Assembly (NCBI GenBank): GCA_037389465.1
Contig: JAZARR010000164.1
Span: 2,548,501-2,612,500, forward strand
Source: Baylisascaris procyonis
Taxonomy: Eukaryota; Nematoda; Chromadorea; Rhabditida; Ascarididae
Direction of reading: 5' to 3'
Length of the DNA stretch: 64,000 nt
Shown: positions 36,658 to 49,626 of the stretch, in pieces
How the letters are laid out: every line of letters begins with the position of its first letter
How positions within the stretch are numbered: position 1 is the stretch's first letter
Position numbers and translations under genes: made by a program
The notes under the pieces: model-generated
Seen by the model: the letters and a program-made list of their open reading frames with translations, nothing else
What the model was told of the DNA's origin: nothing
The model's database searches: none

Positions 36658-36800
36658 GATGCTTTTTAAGCACTCCTCTTTATCCTCTTTGCTCACTGCA
36701 ATGAAAGATGCTTAGAATTATGATGCGAAGATTTAATATAATTTTAAGCATCTTTCACTGAAGCGAGCAAAAAGGATAAAAAGGAGTGCATAAAAAGGAC
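36658..36800. repeat. Long inverted repeat, MITE-like or long hairpin
   Basis: The left arm, about 36658-36714 (contains GCACTCCTCTTTATCCTC), and the right arm, about 36745-36800 (contains AAGGATAAAAAGGAGTGC), are reverse complements over more than 50 bp with a handful of mismatches. The loop is about 30 nt. The motif ATATGCC occurs outside both ends, at 36619 and about 36802, which might be a degraded duplication. A fold-back or MITE relic is the likelier reading. Confidence 0.7.
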
Positions 36801-36802
36801 AA

Positions 36803-38575
36803 TATGCCTAAAATTTTCTCTTATTTTTCATCTCTAAGCAGTGACTAATATTGCAGACAAGAACGATTGTTTAGTGATTTATTCATTGTAAATCTCCATT
36901 TCTATAGTTCTTTTCTAAGAATCTTAAATGATAACTTGCTTCAAACATGATGGCATCACTCGCTGATCATATCACATTATGGCGCTATTTGTCTGTGTCC
37001 TTCATCAATCCGTAATCTTTAATATAACATCAAAGCAGAGAGAATTATTGCGCTTCATTTATAGCCATCTCGCATTTATTTTATTCATAAGTTATTATAT
37101 ATTCAACTGTTTAATTGTGCGCACATTCAATCCATATAATGATGTAAATTTTTATTGATGATGCAATCTCCACATTTGTTATCACTGTATATTACAGAGA
37201 GATGCTATTCTTATGCTTATAAATCGCCTTATATTTTTAACATTCAAAATGTTCTAGTATTCAGCCCATCTTTCGAGAAGATCTGAATGAAAAGGAAAGC
37301 AATTGCAGAATTTTTAAATTAATTCAGTAATGCATGAACTTGAAAAGATATTTGATATGTTTGAACTTGCAACTCTACTTTTTCCCACTAACTGATCACC
37401 TTTTAAAGTTATGGCCACTTAAAAATGTCATGGAATTTGCATATCTAGATTTTACGCAGCCAATCAAGAAGAGAAAGAGAAATTTTTTTGTTCAGGTTCC
37501 TTAAAACCAAAACGAATATATCATTTTATAGGTGACATTGGAAAAAATTGTTTTGTTCTTTCTAAATGTAGATTCAACCAGTTGCTCTGCTGAATGGATT
37601 GTAAAATGTGCCTATACCACCAACCTTAATGAGCCTGACCATCAGGCTGATTTATTGCCGAATATGCGCTGCCACAAATTTATTCACTGGGTTTGCCATG
37701 AATTCATCTTTATCCTTTACGTGCCTATAAATTTGGCAAAATAGACTTTACATTTAATTCTTTGAAGCAGAATACTCTTTTATTGAATATTTTATTCGAT
37801 CAGCTGCTAATATTATTTATTTTTCCTTCTCTTATTTTTTCACTTTACCTGCAAATTCTTCACTCTTGTGGTTTCTTTAACGATTCACCTATATGGCTGC
37901 TAGAAACACAAAGTAAAGAAGAAAAGGTTACAGCAATAAGATCATAGTAACAGCGATAAATGCCGATGATAATAATGATAGTGATAATGATAGCACTGGT
38001 AACAAATAGTATTTCTCATGCTGTGAAAAGTAAAGTATATTAAAATGAAAAATAGTGGTAATAAAAGCAATAACATCAATATTATCGTTGTTATTATTAT
38101 TATCGTTACTATTACTATTGTTATCATTATTGTTATTATAATCGCTATTAATGTTGTTATCACTTTATCACTAATATTACTGAATAATAATACCATTATT
38201 CATAATATTTTTTCCTTCGATATTTCGATGCGACATACACATTAACGATCTTTTCTGCTTAAAGCTTTCGCAGCCGTTCGCCTCTTACTATTTTAAACAT
38301 TTATTTGAAGGTTTCCTTAATTGATTTTCTTCAAATATGGCTAAATTAACAGCTGTGCTATCTATGAAGCCATTCCGCTGTCATTTTTTGTTTGTCTCTA
38401 CTGGAAAGTGTTGCAAAGTAATTAAATAAGGAGCCACATTTCACAACAATACAGTTTTCTATAGTTAGTGAGCCGTAGAGAACTAGGAACTGAATCTTCT
38501 AAATAATTTCTGATAAAGTGATATTACTCTTTTTGAATGAATGCAACTTTGAATTCTACTTAATAGAGTTTGCAG
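36803..38575. other. Very AT-rich stretch with degenerate trinucleotide repeats
   Basis: No gene is seen. Bases from about 37950 to 38200 are built of degenerate GAT/AAT units on the left and GTT/ATT/ATC units on the right, so the two halves are roughly complementary around about 38020. Long Ile/Val/Thr open frames here are repeat artefacts. The last bases lead into the acceptor TTTGCAG at 38575. Confidence 0.6.
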
Positions 38576-38581
38576 GTAACA
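38569..38581 (+). promoter_or_regulatory. Acceptor site just upstream of ALT-like start
   Basis: GTTTGCAG ends at 38575, only six bases before the ATG. In nematodes such a site so near the start is typical of spliced-leader trans-splicing, though a cis-spliced non-coding exon is equally possible. Confidence 0.4.
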
Positions 38582-41034
38582 ATGTTGCTGCTAGTTTTAT
38601 TGCTAGCGGCATCATGTGTTGCGGCTCCTCGCCATGCGAATTCGGTATGTTCAATTTCTTCGGGCTTGTAAAACCGAGAAACATAAATTTTTTAGCTCAG
38701 ATCACTTATGAGGCACATCATAGGGCTCTACTGGCTGTTTACGCTGAAATCATTGCGCTAATATATCCCATAAGTGACCGGTCAGTTCCACATATTCCCA
38801 GGCAAAAATCTTACTTTCCGTGCCTATAAACAGACATAGAAATTGGCATATGGAGATTTCTTTGTCCATTTAAACATTATCAGCTGATAATGGAGATGAA
38901 TAATTTTAAAAAAGTCGTGTTTAGCTGATAAGGTGTAAATTGCAGTGGACTAGAGCTTACCATTGTTGCATTCCCGCTTCGAGAGTTGTAACTAAGAGAC
39001 AATCACGTACTTGTTTTCTGCATGGTATCGTGACGATAGTCACGCCATCGCAATGCCATTATTCAACAAATGCAAAAACTGAGCGAAAACGAAATTTTTT
39101 GCTCATTTACATAATCGATCGATTGCTACTATTGAACTTCATAAACGTTTGCTTATTAAACAATAATTTTTGGTTAAGCAGATGACTGTTGAAATTTTGC
39201 GATAGTTTCATATTTTCAGCAAGAAACAAGTGGGAACTGTGCAAAACTACTGTTCTATGTTAGCCCACATTTCTACTTTTAACGGGAAGGTATTGTAGGG
39301 GTTTCATATTTAACCAGCCCGAATGGCTAAAGAAAATCGTTGTACATGTCCGTTTGCCTTCACTGTTTTTGCATCATATGATTTTTGAACATTTGAAACA
39401 GAAGTATTTGAAGTTGCAATATTTGCATCACTGTTGTGCACATTTATATTTACAGTATTTCAAAAAAATTTATTCCTCAGAAAATGACTGTCACTTTTGA
39501 AGCTAAGTGCATTCAGTATAGTTCACTAGCACCTTAACTCATAATACATTTACTGTGCTGTCTGTAGATTCTCGGACGCATAGTTCATCATTCACTATGG
39601 TGCGCTAGGACCATTTAAGCGAATATATCACATGCTACATTATTGTTTCCCTCAAAAATTTCACTTATTTTTCTTTTTAATATAATACAGCAGAGATTCG
39701 TTTGCCAAGGCTGGTATAAGGAACCACCTCATCCTCGTATTTTAAACGATTTCTAAATGAAAGATTGGCCTATTTATTTAATACTCGGTATTGCATCCCC
39801 GTCTGTGGCAAATTGTGTGAAGCATCGTATTGTTGCATGGCATAAAGCACATTCACTGCAGATATTGGACTGCGTAGTGAATAACAATCCAAGCACAGAC
39901 TGCTATGGAGCTCGATTCGTGCCTACAGACGGAATGTTCGTTCGAGTCTCTTTCATATATGCCATACTAGCAAGTCAAAGAAACAAAACTTTTTTCACTA
40001 ACGGCCTTCTAACCCGTTTGCATAATTGAAACCGTTACGGTCATCAACTTGAGTATGTAGGGGTCCATACGCTGTACAAGTAATATAGGCGCATATTTGT
40101 AGAGTGCATCATATAGGCAGTGATTTATGCGAACGAAGAGCAGAAAAAAGGTCTGAATCAGTTAATTCAGAGCTGGAAATATGTCAGTGACAAATTTTTG
40201 CTTCCTATAACCAGGAAAGCGCGACATTAGAGAGTCTGAACGTCTCAAAATGATTTGAATGCACCCACATCCATTTAACGAGGGGTAATATTTTGTTCCA
40301 TAGCAATGCAATTGCTCTTTAGAGTTAATTACTATTAGGCGAAACCTGCATGTTACTAAAAATTAACCAGTGAATAAGCTTTCGCTCATTTGAAAATTCC
40401 ATCATAATCCATTCAAAGGAGTGAGCAAAACCATAAGTTGCTCTTTCATGCCAACGAGAGATTAGCATCGGCAGTATTCCTCCGCAAATGAGTGAATAAA
40501 TTCAAAGTGACTCAAAAAAACAGATTCTTCGATTTCTATTCTTCAACAGTAAATGTAGTGCATACAGTATTGCCCAAGCTCGGAGCATCGATGTGGATGA
40601 ATGTGTCGACATCAAGTACCAAACATTTTTATAGCCGGCAGCAATGCATGGAACATGTCGATTGCTACGATTACCGGGAACCTGTGGCGTGGTGTCGGCT
40701 TGGCCCTTTGCAACGATGGACGTGAGTTCAACAAATCCTATTTGCTTGTGGCGAACATTTGCAACTATGATACAAAGAGCAGAATTTCGAAGCCACATTT
40801 TTCTTAAGGGGAATCCATCAATTATTTTACAGCACTTCACATATTTTAAACTTTTTCTGATTGCAGCGTTGCTGTTATGCGATGATTTTTCCACAGTTCT
40901 GAGATACAAAGCTCTGCAGGAATGAAGGATGCCACTGTGACTTCAAGCAGCAAGTATGTGTGATGAATCGTGAAAACGAATACGAGTTGGAATACGCATA
41001 CTGCCGTCCGGCAATCAACTGGTCATGCCAATAG
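38582..41034 (+). CDS. Small secreted 10-cysteine protein, ALT-like, four exons
   Basis: Exons 38582-38644, 39862-39935, 40635-40721 and 40920-41034 join in matching phases (0, 2, 2) to a 112-residue protein. Exon 1 encodes a plain signal peptide, MLLLVLLLAASCVAA, probably cut after residue 15. The mature part has ten cysteines at 25, 35, 50, 56, 66, 79, 81, 88, 103 and 111, with blocks CYDYREPVAWCRLGP, WTNEGCHCD, and an EYAYCRP end; NWS at 108-110 is a possible glycosylation site. From memory the Cys pattern and the WT.xGC.CD and LEY.YC motifs match the abundant larval transcript (ALT) proteins of filarial worms, exported by larvae. The acidic N-terminal segment of filarial ALT is not seen. 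Acceptors TTTGCAG, CACTGCAG, TTTTATAG and CTCTGCAG and donors GTATGT, GTTCGT and GTGAGT support the model. Structure likely; family assignment moderate. Confidence 0.75.
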
Positions 41035-41128
41035 TTAAAGCCTTTCGATGCTCCTCAAATGCTTCTCAATACGATATTCGTGCTCATTGTTACTGCCGAG
41101 TCTTATTTTGTATCTGCAAGTAAATCGG

Positions 41129-41134
41129 AATAAA
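41129..41134 (+). promoter_or_regulatory. Poly(A) signal of the ALT-like gene
   Basis: AATAAA lies 95 bases after the TAG stop at 41032-41034, a normal distance for a nematode 3' UTR, and no other hexamer is closer. Confidence 0.6.
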
Positions 41135-44100
41135 GTATAATATTTCCTCGTCTTCTCTTCAACATGCGAACGTCGAGGACTTCAAAAAAGGCTAACGATT
41201 GGCGATAACTCCTGTCACCGTGATGCGCATTGCTTCAAATGACGCGTCTAATCGCATTTTCCGAAGTAGATAATGCTCCTTAAAGTGAATCAACCTCAGC
41301 TGAAATGTCTGTTTGTTTCTCCTGATGTGGATGATCTATAAGAATTTATTTTTTGGACTGAGGCAGAGTCAAAAGCAGTGACAATTTTATATTCTTGCAA
41401 AATTATTTTTTATCATTCTGCTTAAGGAAGGTTACGTTCGCAACAGCAGAATACCACGTTTGCTGCATGATAAGTCTGTTTTCCACAACGGGAATCACCT
41501 CCTTTTTGTTTGTGACGGAGACAGAACACCGACGAATTCCTCCTTCTCTCTCTCTTTTCCGTATAAGTCTTCGTTTCCACAGAATAAGAGAGAATCGCTA
41601 TTTCTCTTATGTATCTTTACAGTGCAGTTAGAAAGTGTCTTAGTTTTGTTGTGTCTGGAAATGAATCTTCAAGTTTGGAGTTTATGAGATTCAGAGTTTC
41701 TTTTCCGTCGTCAACATTCGCGGTAGTGGTGGGAGCCTATCGCCGCGAATATAGGTGGTGAACTGCATTTGCCTTCCTCAAGTAACTGAAGACATTCCCG
41801 ATCAACGAATGATATCTTCTGTAAACAGTTTCTTTTAAACAAAAAATTCATTACAAATATAAACATGTGCTAAGGCAATGAAACGTGATTTAAAAGTTTC
41901 AATAAAAGTATGAAAGTAGTGAAAAAAAGTACGGAAAGATCAGCAAGACTTTTATTAGAATTTACGAATGTCATGGTAGGCAATGATGGAAACTTAGCTC
42001 GTCAAAAATTAAAACCTTCAGATGAAATGCTTGTTTGGAAGCTCTTTTTCATTCACATTTCCTTTGAAAACGCTCGTGAAAAGCACTCTTCATTGGGTTC
42101 TACTATCCATTAACGAAACTTCGTGATTTAACGCTATTCTTTTGCATTGCTTCTAAGCTTGGAAGGTGAACTGTATATCCCTTGACCTGTTTAACTAAAG
42201 AGTGGCTTCCTTAAACCGTTTGAATCAGTAGCTTAAATTCCGTTAGTATGCGTGAGTAACGGTTACAATAGCTGAAGTGTTCGCAACTTGCATATTTTGC
42301 TACTCAATCGAGTTGTAAGCTTTTTATCGACGGATTAATTACAAAAAGCAAATTTTTGATTGCTGTGCTTGCTGAAGCAAGAGTGCAGATTGCTTGCAAC
42401 CTGCGCTCTCATTCCTTTCCAATGCCTAAAACTGACGATGAAGAACAAATCGGAGTTCGGGTACGAGAGCTTCAACGCACAAACAGATGCAAGATAACAA
42501 TTCAAAAAGGCGGTCACATGCGAACTGACTCAATAAACAGGGCTAATCCCCTATGAATTAAACCGCAACATTGATAGTTGTTGGTGTTCATTTCCATATG
42601 CCGCCAGTAGGCAATTTGGTTGATTCCGTTGCTTTCGGAAGTGATGTGTACCATGTTGCGCATCGCTATTATTACTCTTACATGTGAATTGCTCTTTACT
42701 ACCTACCCTCTTTTCAATGCTGCAAGCACTATTTATTTTGCAACATGCCTGAGATAGGAAGGGGATGGAAGGTTGTGGGGAGTGAGGTAGATTTTCCTTA
42801 TCAGGGTTACATATTTTGTATGTGTGTTACGAGCAGCTTTCTGCACACACACATTCACGCGTTTTCTAAGAGGGCTAATGCCTGTCCATATAGTTCTCCA
42901 TCAACCGTTATATTACCTTAACATTTAAGATTCATCTACCATTTTTCGAGCAAAGATTTGCTGCATATCGTAGCCTAATATCCTCTAAGACGGTGAATTC
43001 GTTTCAAGATTTGCATCTGTGGAACTTCAACAGTTTGAAGAAAGCAAAAAATATCTCTTCGTTTGAATAGATTTTTTAGAGTACGATAGTTTATTTCTTC
43101 ATCTCATGATATGGTACGCTAAGTGTGGAAACGATGGGTTTTCTTGTGCCTATCGCATCCAACTGCTGCAAGAAATATCAATTTTTGTTACATGAACGAA
43201 CATCGGAATTATTTGTGCATGAGCGACGTGGGCAAAGTTACGTGTACACTGAAATGATGTGGGATTATAATCTTCAAATCCGTACCAACAAAGTTTTTTC
43301 TTGCTGCTGACTTTTTTTTTATAGTGAGAATCAAAGGTGCTGAAATCACATAAGAGTCCTAGAGCTCACATAGGACTGTAGGAATCACTTGTGATCGAAA
43401 GTATCAGTTGCAAATATCAAACGCAGTGTGTGAAATGAAAACGTACCGTGCGCTCTATCATGGTCTCTTCTGTCTTGCCCATTCATTCAGCCACAACAGT
43501 ATTACTATAACTGTTAAAAGTTCACTGTCGCACTTTATTAATGAAAAAGGTCATCTTGTGATGGATATTGCAAGCATTCATATGTCAGTAGTCATGATGA
43601 AAGAAAAAGGATTTCCAATTGCCTGGATGGGCAACGAAAAGCTTTTCGAGAAAAATTCCCTTGTAGTTTTTAAATCATTTTCACATTCATGCAGTTTGGC
43701 CTGGTCTGGAAAAGCTTACAAGAAATTAGTGCTGCTAATAGGCTAATTTCGTTTGTGATTTCCATTCATCTTCGAAAAAGAATGTCAATTAATAGCTGAG
43801 GAAGTGAAATGGCAAGAAACGCTTTCGAATAATATTCCGATAAAATAAGGTTGAAGCGGGAAATAAATCATGGAAAGTTGCGAAATAACATGCCGAGGTG
43901 TAGTCCAAAATATCACCAGAGCGGGGACAACAGGGTTTTTAAGGATCTAGTTCTATTGCATCTTTTGGGATGTTTGTGTTCAGAGCATGTCCGTATGGAA
44001 CATGCTGTCGCAGTATACCAGAAGCTGCTTCAAGTTTCGGTGTTTTCGAGATGCTTCAAGCAATCTGCCACCGGGACAGCCAAAGGTGTTGGTGGTGGCA

Positions 44101-44772
44101 TGAAAAGTCAAAAAATCTGGAAATTTCGAACAAAATTCGGAGAAAGGTGCACAAAATGTCAAATTTTGCTTGTGCCCTCTCAAAGTTTGGCAAACTGATT
44201 TGTTCATTCAGAATTAGTCAAAAATTGAGAGATAGCATGCTCATATTTAGTGGAACCTTCTTTCTGTGAAGTGTTTTTGATCTGGCTAACTCGCACCTAG
44301 CATGAAATTGGTTCTTCGTAGTAAGTGACCGGCTATTTGCTTGGTAGTACAAGTTTCATTATTGTGATCCCTTAATCGAGCAGACTGCGAGTAATTCCTT
44401 CTATGCCAAGTGTTTCGAAAGTTCCTCTCTCCGGCAAAATATGCAAAGTTGCCTCATATTATGCGATATTAAAACCACTCAGATACGTTTTTTTTCAACT
44501 TCCATTTCTTAATATGAACCGTTGGACAACAGCGCTCGCAGTAGGAGAATCCAAACACATAAGTGATGACCGCTGGAAGCAAAGCATCAAATATTAAACG
44601 GTGCATAACAATTGTATTCAGAAGCAGAAGTTCGCGTGCGAGAGAAGATTCGCACACCACTTGACTGCGAAAATTCTATCCAGCTCCACCTGTAATGTGT
44701 CAATTTCTAGCGCACATGCTCCAGGCACTACTACCTCACTTTTATTTTCTTACCCTTCTCGATAGTTTTCAG
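41135..44772. other. Gene-poor intergenic DNA
   Basis: No gene is supported. Coding-like but unassigned patches are 41410-41560 (+), after TCTGCTTAAG, read as EGYVRNSRIPRLLHDKSVF, and 43977-44090, a GC-richer patch open in all three forward frames after GTGTTCAG and ending at CCAAAG/GTGTTG. Neither can be linked to a start or a family. The remainder is AT-rich without clear structure. Confidence 0.4.
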
Positions 44773-45129
44773 CCGTTTTGTCTCCACCGCCTAATCTAGG
44801 CAACGCTGTATGTACGTTGACTCTTCCACTTCCAAGCTTTCGCCAAGATTCCCCAAAGTGTAAGACTTTCGCATGCGAAGGTGCATTACTCGCTTGCTGT
44901 CAAATGAAAGTGGGCTGCAGATTTCTCGCACTTTCGCAGGCGACTTTTCTCCTTTTATTGTTTTGAATTTCCGTTCAAGAATGGACACTTCGCAGGCCTT
45001 TCGCGTGCAAACCGCATTTCAGCATGCTGTTGCAGGCGCGTTTCCACCTGCACTGCTGCAGATAGAACATTTCTGTGTGCGAAAAACAACCTCGCATGCG
45101 AACTTGCTTTGGATTTTGAATACACCTAA
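44773..45129 (+). other. Candidate two-exon 3' end of an unknown Cys-rich gene
   Basis: After the strong acceptor TAGTTTTCAG, exon 44773-44859 stays open and ends at AAGT/GTAAGA. A 61-nt intron, a typical nematode size, ends at GGGCTGCAG. Exon 44921-45129 continues in the correct phase to a TAA. The product reads with an ISACCCRRVSTC block and a second CAKNNLAC block near its end. Another forward frame (44873-45139) and the reverse strand (44791-44988, 44975-45208) are also open, so the reading is not unique. No start exon and no family were recognised. Confidence 0.3.
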
Positions 45130-45447
45130 CAACTATTGAACCACTGGTATGATGGTTAAGCAGGTAAACGCATAATCGTGCATAAATACTATTAATAGCA
45201 GATTGCATTCGTTTTTTCGTATCAATGCACGTTTACGAAGGAATCACATGAATGAAATGTCTTTGTTAGGGGACAGTATTTAATCATTGCTTTACATTGA
45301 CGCAGGACGAGACGCCATCATGGAACAAGTAAAAAAATGTTAGAAGGGGTCGCCTTTCTTTCCATAATGAATGCACTTCAATTCACGAATAGTAAAAATT
45401 AACCAACGTTGTAAAAAGAGTGAGTGGTTTTCACGTTATTTTTGCAG

Positions 45448-45600
45448 ATTTTTCAGAAGTGCATTAAGATGTTGTCACATCCGTGCATAATAAGTACGCA
45501 TTCTTGTCTCGATTCGTCCCTCCATTACTCTCAGTCGGTGATGAAAAAGCAGTTATGGTGCAAACAAGTGGTGCAAATAGCGACTGATTCCCCACATTAA
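45448..45600 (+). other. Candidate terminal exon, unknown protein
   Basis: A strong acceptor, TTATTTTTGCAG, is followed by 50 open codons and TAA. The translation has four Cys (KCIKM, HPCII, HSCLD, LWCKQ) and ends in TDSPH. Codon composition is more even than in flanking DNA. It may belong with the candidate at 44773-45129 as an alternative 3' end, but the phases do not join directly. Confidence 0.3.
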
Positions 45601-48600
45601 GTTTAGCTTATCAGTTTCAGAAAGAATAATAGTCGCTCAAAGACGATCAGAATTTGCACTCGCAGTTCTTAAGGAAGACATTTTATCTGGGTTTACAATG
45701 AACGCAAAAACGATTTTTTTAAAAGAATCTTTTTAAAGGTTCCGATGCATAACATCGATATGTTTGAAGAATCGCTGTTCGTTTTTTCAGGCTAAAAGTA
45801 ATGCAAGTGTTTTTTAAGAAAATGATGACAAAATGTAACTGCGCAAATTCGAAGCTAAAAATTTACTTTTTGATTTACATTTAGCTAATTGCAGAACAAA
45901 TTTGCATATTTTTATCATTTTTAAGTATTCGTAACTAAAGCAGGACGTGAACGATCATTGCCAAATTGAGGATATGAGACCATCTCCAAGTATCGATGAG
46001 TAAGTTGTACATTACATTCGCAAAATCTTATAGCCGCAGTTCTTATGATATACTAACTTAAATTACCCGGCGTGCAGACATAGGTATATCTATGATAATG
46101 CATGTCTTGACGCCGTCATAATGTACCCTTTCTATAAACCCCAAATTTTGCTCCAGTTTTTCGTTGGTAAAATTTTACCATTGTTTATTCAAAATTCATC
46201 ACTCTTAACAAGACGTTCTTCGGTTCTAGCAGTCTCATCACTTCTAAAGAGAAACGATTGATAATTAAGCATGAAATAAATATAAGTTATTTATTTGATT
46301 AATCATTATTATCTTGGATATAAAGCCCAGAGAGAACCCCAGCAAAGCAGTCCTATATAAAATGATTGTTTTATCGTTGCATGCTTATATTAGCTTATAT
46401 CCCTTTTCATTGAAATGGTTTTCTACACTTTTCTCTCATTGTGCTTATGCTTCATATACGAATTTTTAAGTACTTACGTTGCCAGCTGTAAAAACACATT
46501 AAGGTTCACCTGCCTGATGCGTTTTCCAACTTGGTTTATTTTCCATGAAGGTTTTATAGATAGGAAATGTAAGGATATAAATATGCAAATACTTTAATGA
46601 CGCTTCAGAAGTGAATATTGTGTATGGAAAACGTTCTTTGTCAAAATACCGTTATAATTGCGTAGTTTGGGAAAGTGCAGTTTATTAGGAAGAAGTGGAC
46701 ATACAAAAAAATGAATAACAGAAAAAGAATGAATATTTTAGAATAGAAGCATTTTTCAGATTGCAACTTATAGGTTCACGTATAATTCCCGCCACAGTGT
46801 TTTTGAAGCAATTGGGGAATGCCATAATATGGTATAACCGTTATATAGCTGCAAAATTTGGAAGCTGCAAAAATATAACGGCTGGTGACGCATCAGTGGT
46901 CGTTTTTCACAATTAAAGTCTGTGACATCACATAAATTGATGTTCGCATATCACTGAACTAATGAAGTGGAATCGCAAATGCTGCACGATGGAACTAAGC
47001 GTTAGGCATTAACACAGAAATCTGGAAGCATTACATATAATACCAGTTGCCGTTACACATTACAGCTTCTTCGAATCCGCATAGAAGGTGTAATACCTGT
47101 ACTTCGCGTCCTTAGCGAACACACATTTACCGAAACTCTACCTACGTCACACTGCTTTTATGACAGTTTATCCCTTGATAAGTGCATGTTTGAAGTGACT
47201 ACTATTATTCCATTACGTGTTGCATCACTTTACAAACCTTCTAGCATGCAGATTTAATGGCATCTTTCTGGACTTTTCGCTCACAACACATTCAACAACT
47301 GATGCACATCACCGAATTTTGTGCTAGCTGCTCTTTTTATGTCACTCGTTGTGAGATAAATAATTTTATGACCGTTGGTCACTAGCATTGTTTCAGGATA
47401 AACTCAAGTCGTTATTATTAGAAGCATCATTAGACAGCAAATGAAATTCTTGAGAGATAACACATTTGCTAGAGTATTACATTTACTAGATGACGTCATG
47501 AGCACTTACTGGAGTATTCACCTGCACATAATTCTATGCACCTTATGCTACTTTCTTTTCGGCTTTGATGGTCTAAACTGTCCAATGTTTGGAGTGGCGT
47601 CGTATTAGTGCGATCCTTGGAAGATACTGTTAAGGTTTCCGTTCAACGAACAGCATACTTATCAATTGAAAATAAGGAGTACGTTATTTTCAGTTGATAA
47701 GGTTCTGATATGAGATATAAGAACTCTTTGATGAGATATTACTTGTAAATGTTCTCTAGGATTTTCGATAGGAATGAGCTGGCATGTTGTTTTCCAGGCG
47801 CTAATGCTAGTTCAGCAGATGGGAGAGCGAATTATTCGAAAACATCGCATTCATATTCCATTTGTGCCATTGCTTTCATCAGTAGTAACACACGTACATA
47901 AATAGGTCCAGTACTTTAGTCTGGTGTTTTGCCGAAACTGTTAATTGTTTTCATTTTCGTGGCTAAATTAATTGATCGCATCTTTCTTATAGGCCCGATT
48001 GAATCCCACAATCGCCTTTAAAAGCTAGCTAGCTAAGTTCAACTATATTTGCATAATGCACTACTGTTCTACTTAGGTGATTTTTCTTCACTTTTGCATA
48101 TATAAAGAACAGTGGTTTTAAAGTCCTCCAATTATAAAGAAAAATGATAAAAGGGCGCATTTTCTTTCCAGTTTATCGGTTTTTGCATTATTATCTAATT
48201 AGCAAAAGAAAAGGATGCATTTTCAGCTTAACTGCTGCGGCATTTAGAAATGAATGGCCTCTGTCTGGAAAAAAGCAGAAAGCCATCTTCCATATGCGCT
48301 TTATGAATTCCACCCAAAAAAGCCATTGTGGAAAACTGATTGTACTCGTGCATAATGAAGCAAACTCATTCCAAAATACTCATATGATCAATTTTTGAAA
48401 TTTCATCGAAAAAATTTCCCTAACAGGAGAACTTATTTAAGAGACGACAAAATTATTGAATAACCTAATACAGACACTCCCAGCAGTTTCTATACGTTTA
48501 CCATTATTGCGCAACCTAAGATATACTGTGAATTGCGTGAGCATTCAGCAAGAGAAAAAATGTGTAGTAAGCGCGGAAAACGTGGTGGTGTCGACGGTCG

Positions 48601-49626
48601 TTATGGCAGCTGCTGAAAGAATCAGTCTGAGACAACATGGAGAACATAGGTCGAACACAGCTGCTGTCGTAACGGAGGCAAATCGATAAGCTTTTCACAG
48701 AGCGCTTAGCCATCAAAATTCTCGCAACTTCACTTTTCCATCAGCTGATCGAATTCAATCTTTAATCAGAATTGGCTGATATTCTTAACTATGAGAACTA
48801 ATCTCTAAATTCGACTGAAAGGATGAATTATTCAAGATCATTTATTGAAATGAAAGGATGATTATCAAAAGATTCTGCAAAAACCAAATGAGCTTTTAAT
48901 CCGGCAGTTGATTTCACATAAATACTTTCCGACAATTGAAATATTTTGTGCGTTGAAGTACTTGCTGAGGGATTTATTGAGTTTTAGAAATGCTGCTTAG
49001 TATTTATTGTATTTAGTATTCAATGCTCGGTTAAGAATTCTACAGTTATGTATTTTAAAGTTCTATCTTGAAAATTGAATGTTTCGAATCCAAAAATATT
49101 ATTAATTCATTTTCGACCAGAAATTCATCACTATTACATTTTGAAATTATGCAAAACTGGCTGTAATCTTTTTCAGTTCGTAAATTATCGCGCTTACCTT
49201 TGCATCAATTCAAGAGCAAACTGATGCTGTTTTATGATTCTTTCTTTCAAAAATGAGAAAATAGTTAATCGTTGTGGCGAGCGAGACATTCGAAAAGAAA
49301 TTTCTATTGACTGAATAGTATTGGAGAAATTCTTACGTGAGCTGACGATCGAAAACAAATGGCGATCAAACAATGATGGTTATTTGTTTTTTTTGCATGA
49401 AACTTCTCTCTGAAAAAAAAATTGCCATTTAATTAATGCAAAAAATTAGGCTTTTTTATTTTTAATATTGTCGATCGAAATTTTTCACAAGTTATCAAAT
49501 AACTTATCAGAGTGAAAGTGAGTGAAATTCAGAGGGCAATGCTAATGCAAGCAAGCCATCTTCGAGAATGATTAGGCTTGTACGAAAGCGTATGTCTGAG
49601 AGGCATAAAAAATCGTGATTCATCAG

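Noticed and set aside
37942..38245. Open frames rich in Ile, Val and Thr on both strands
   Set aside because: They arise from degenerate ATT/ATC/GTT repeats.
39757..40029. Open frame starting at the ATG at 39757, with a weak hydrophobic start, as exon 1 of the ALT-like gene
   Set aside because: An in-frame TAA lies just before it, the leader is a poorer signal peptide than 38582-38644, and it gives an odd number of cysteines. The CACTGCAG acceptor at 39861 joins 38644 in phase.
40502..40909. 135-codon minus-strand open frame
   Set aside because: It is the antisense shadow of ALT-like exon 3 and its introns, with no splice or family support.
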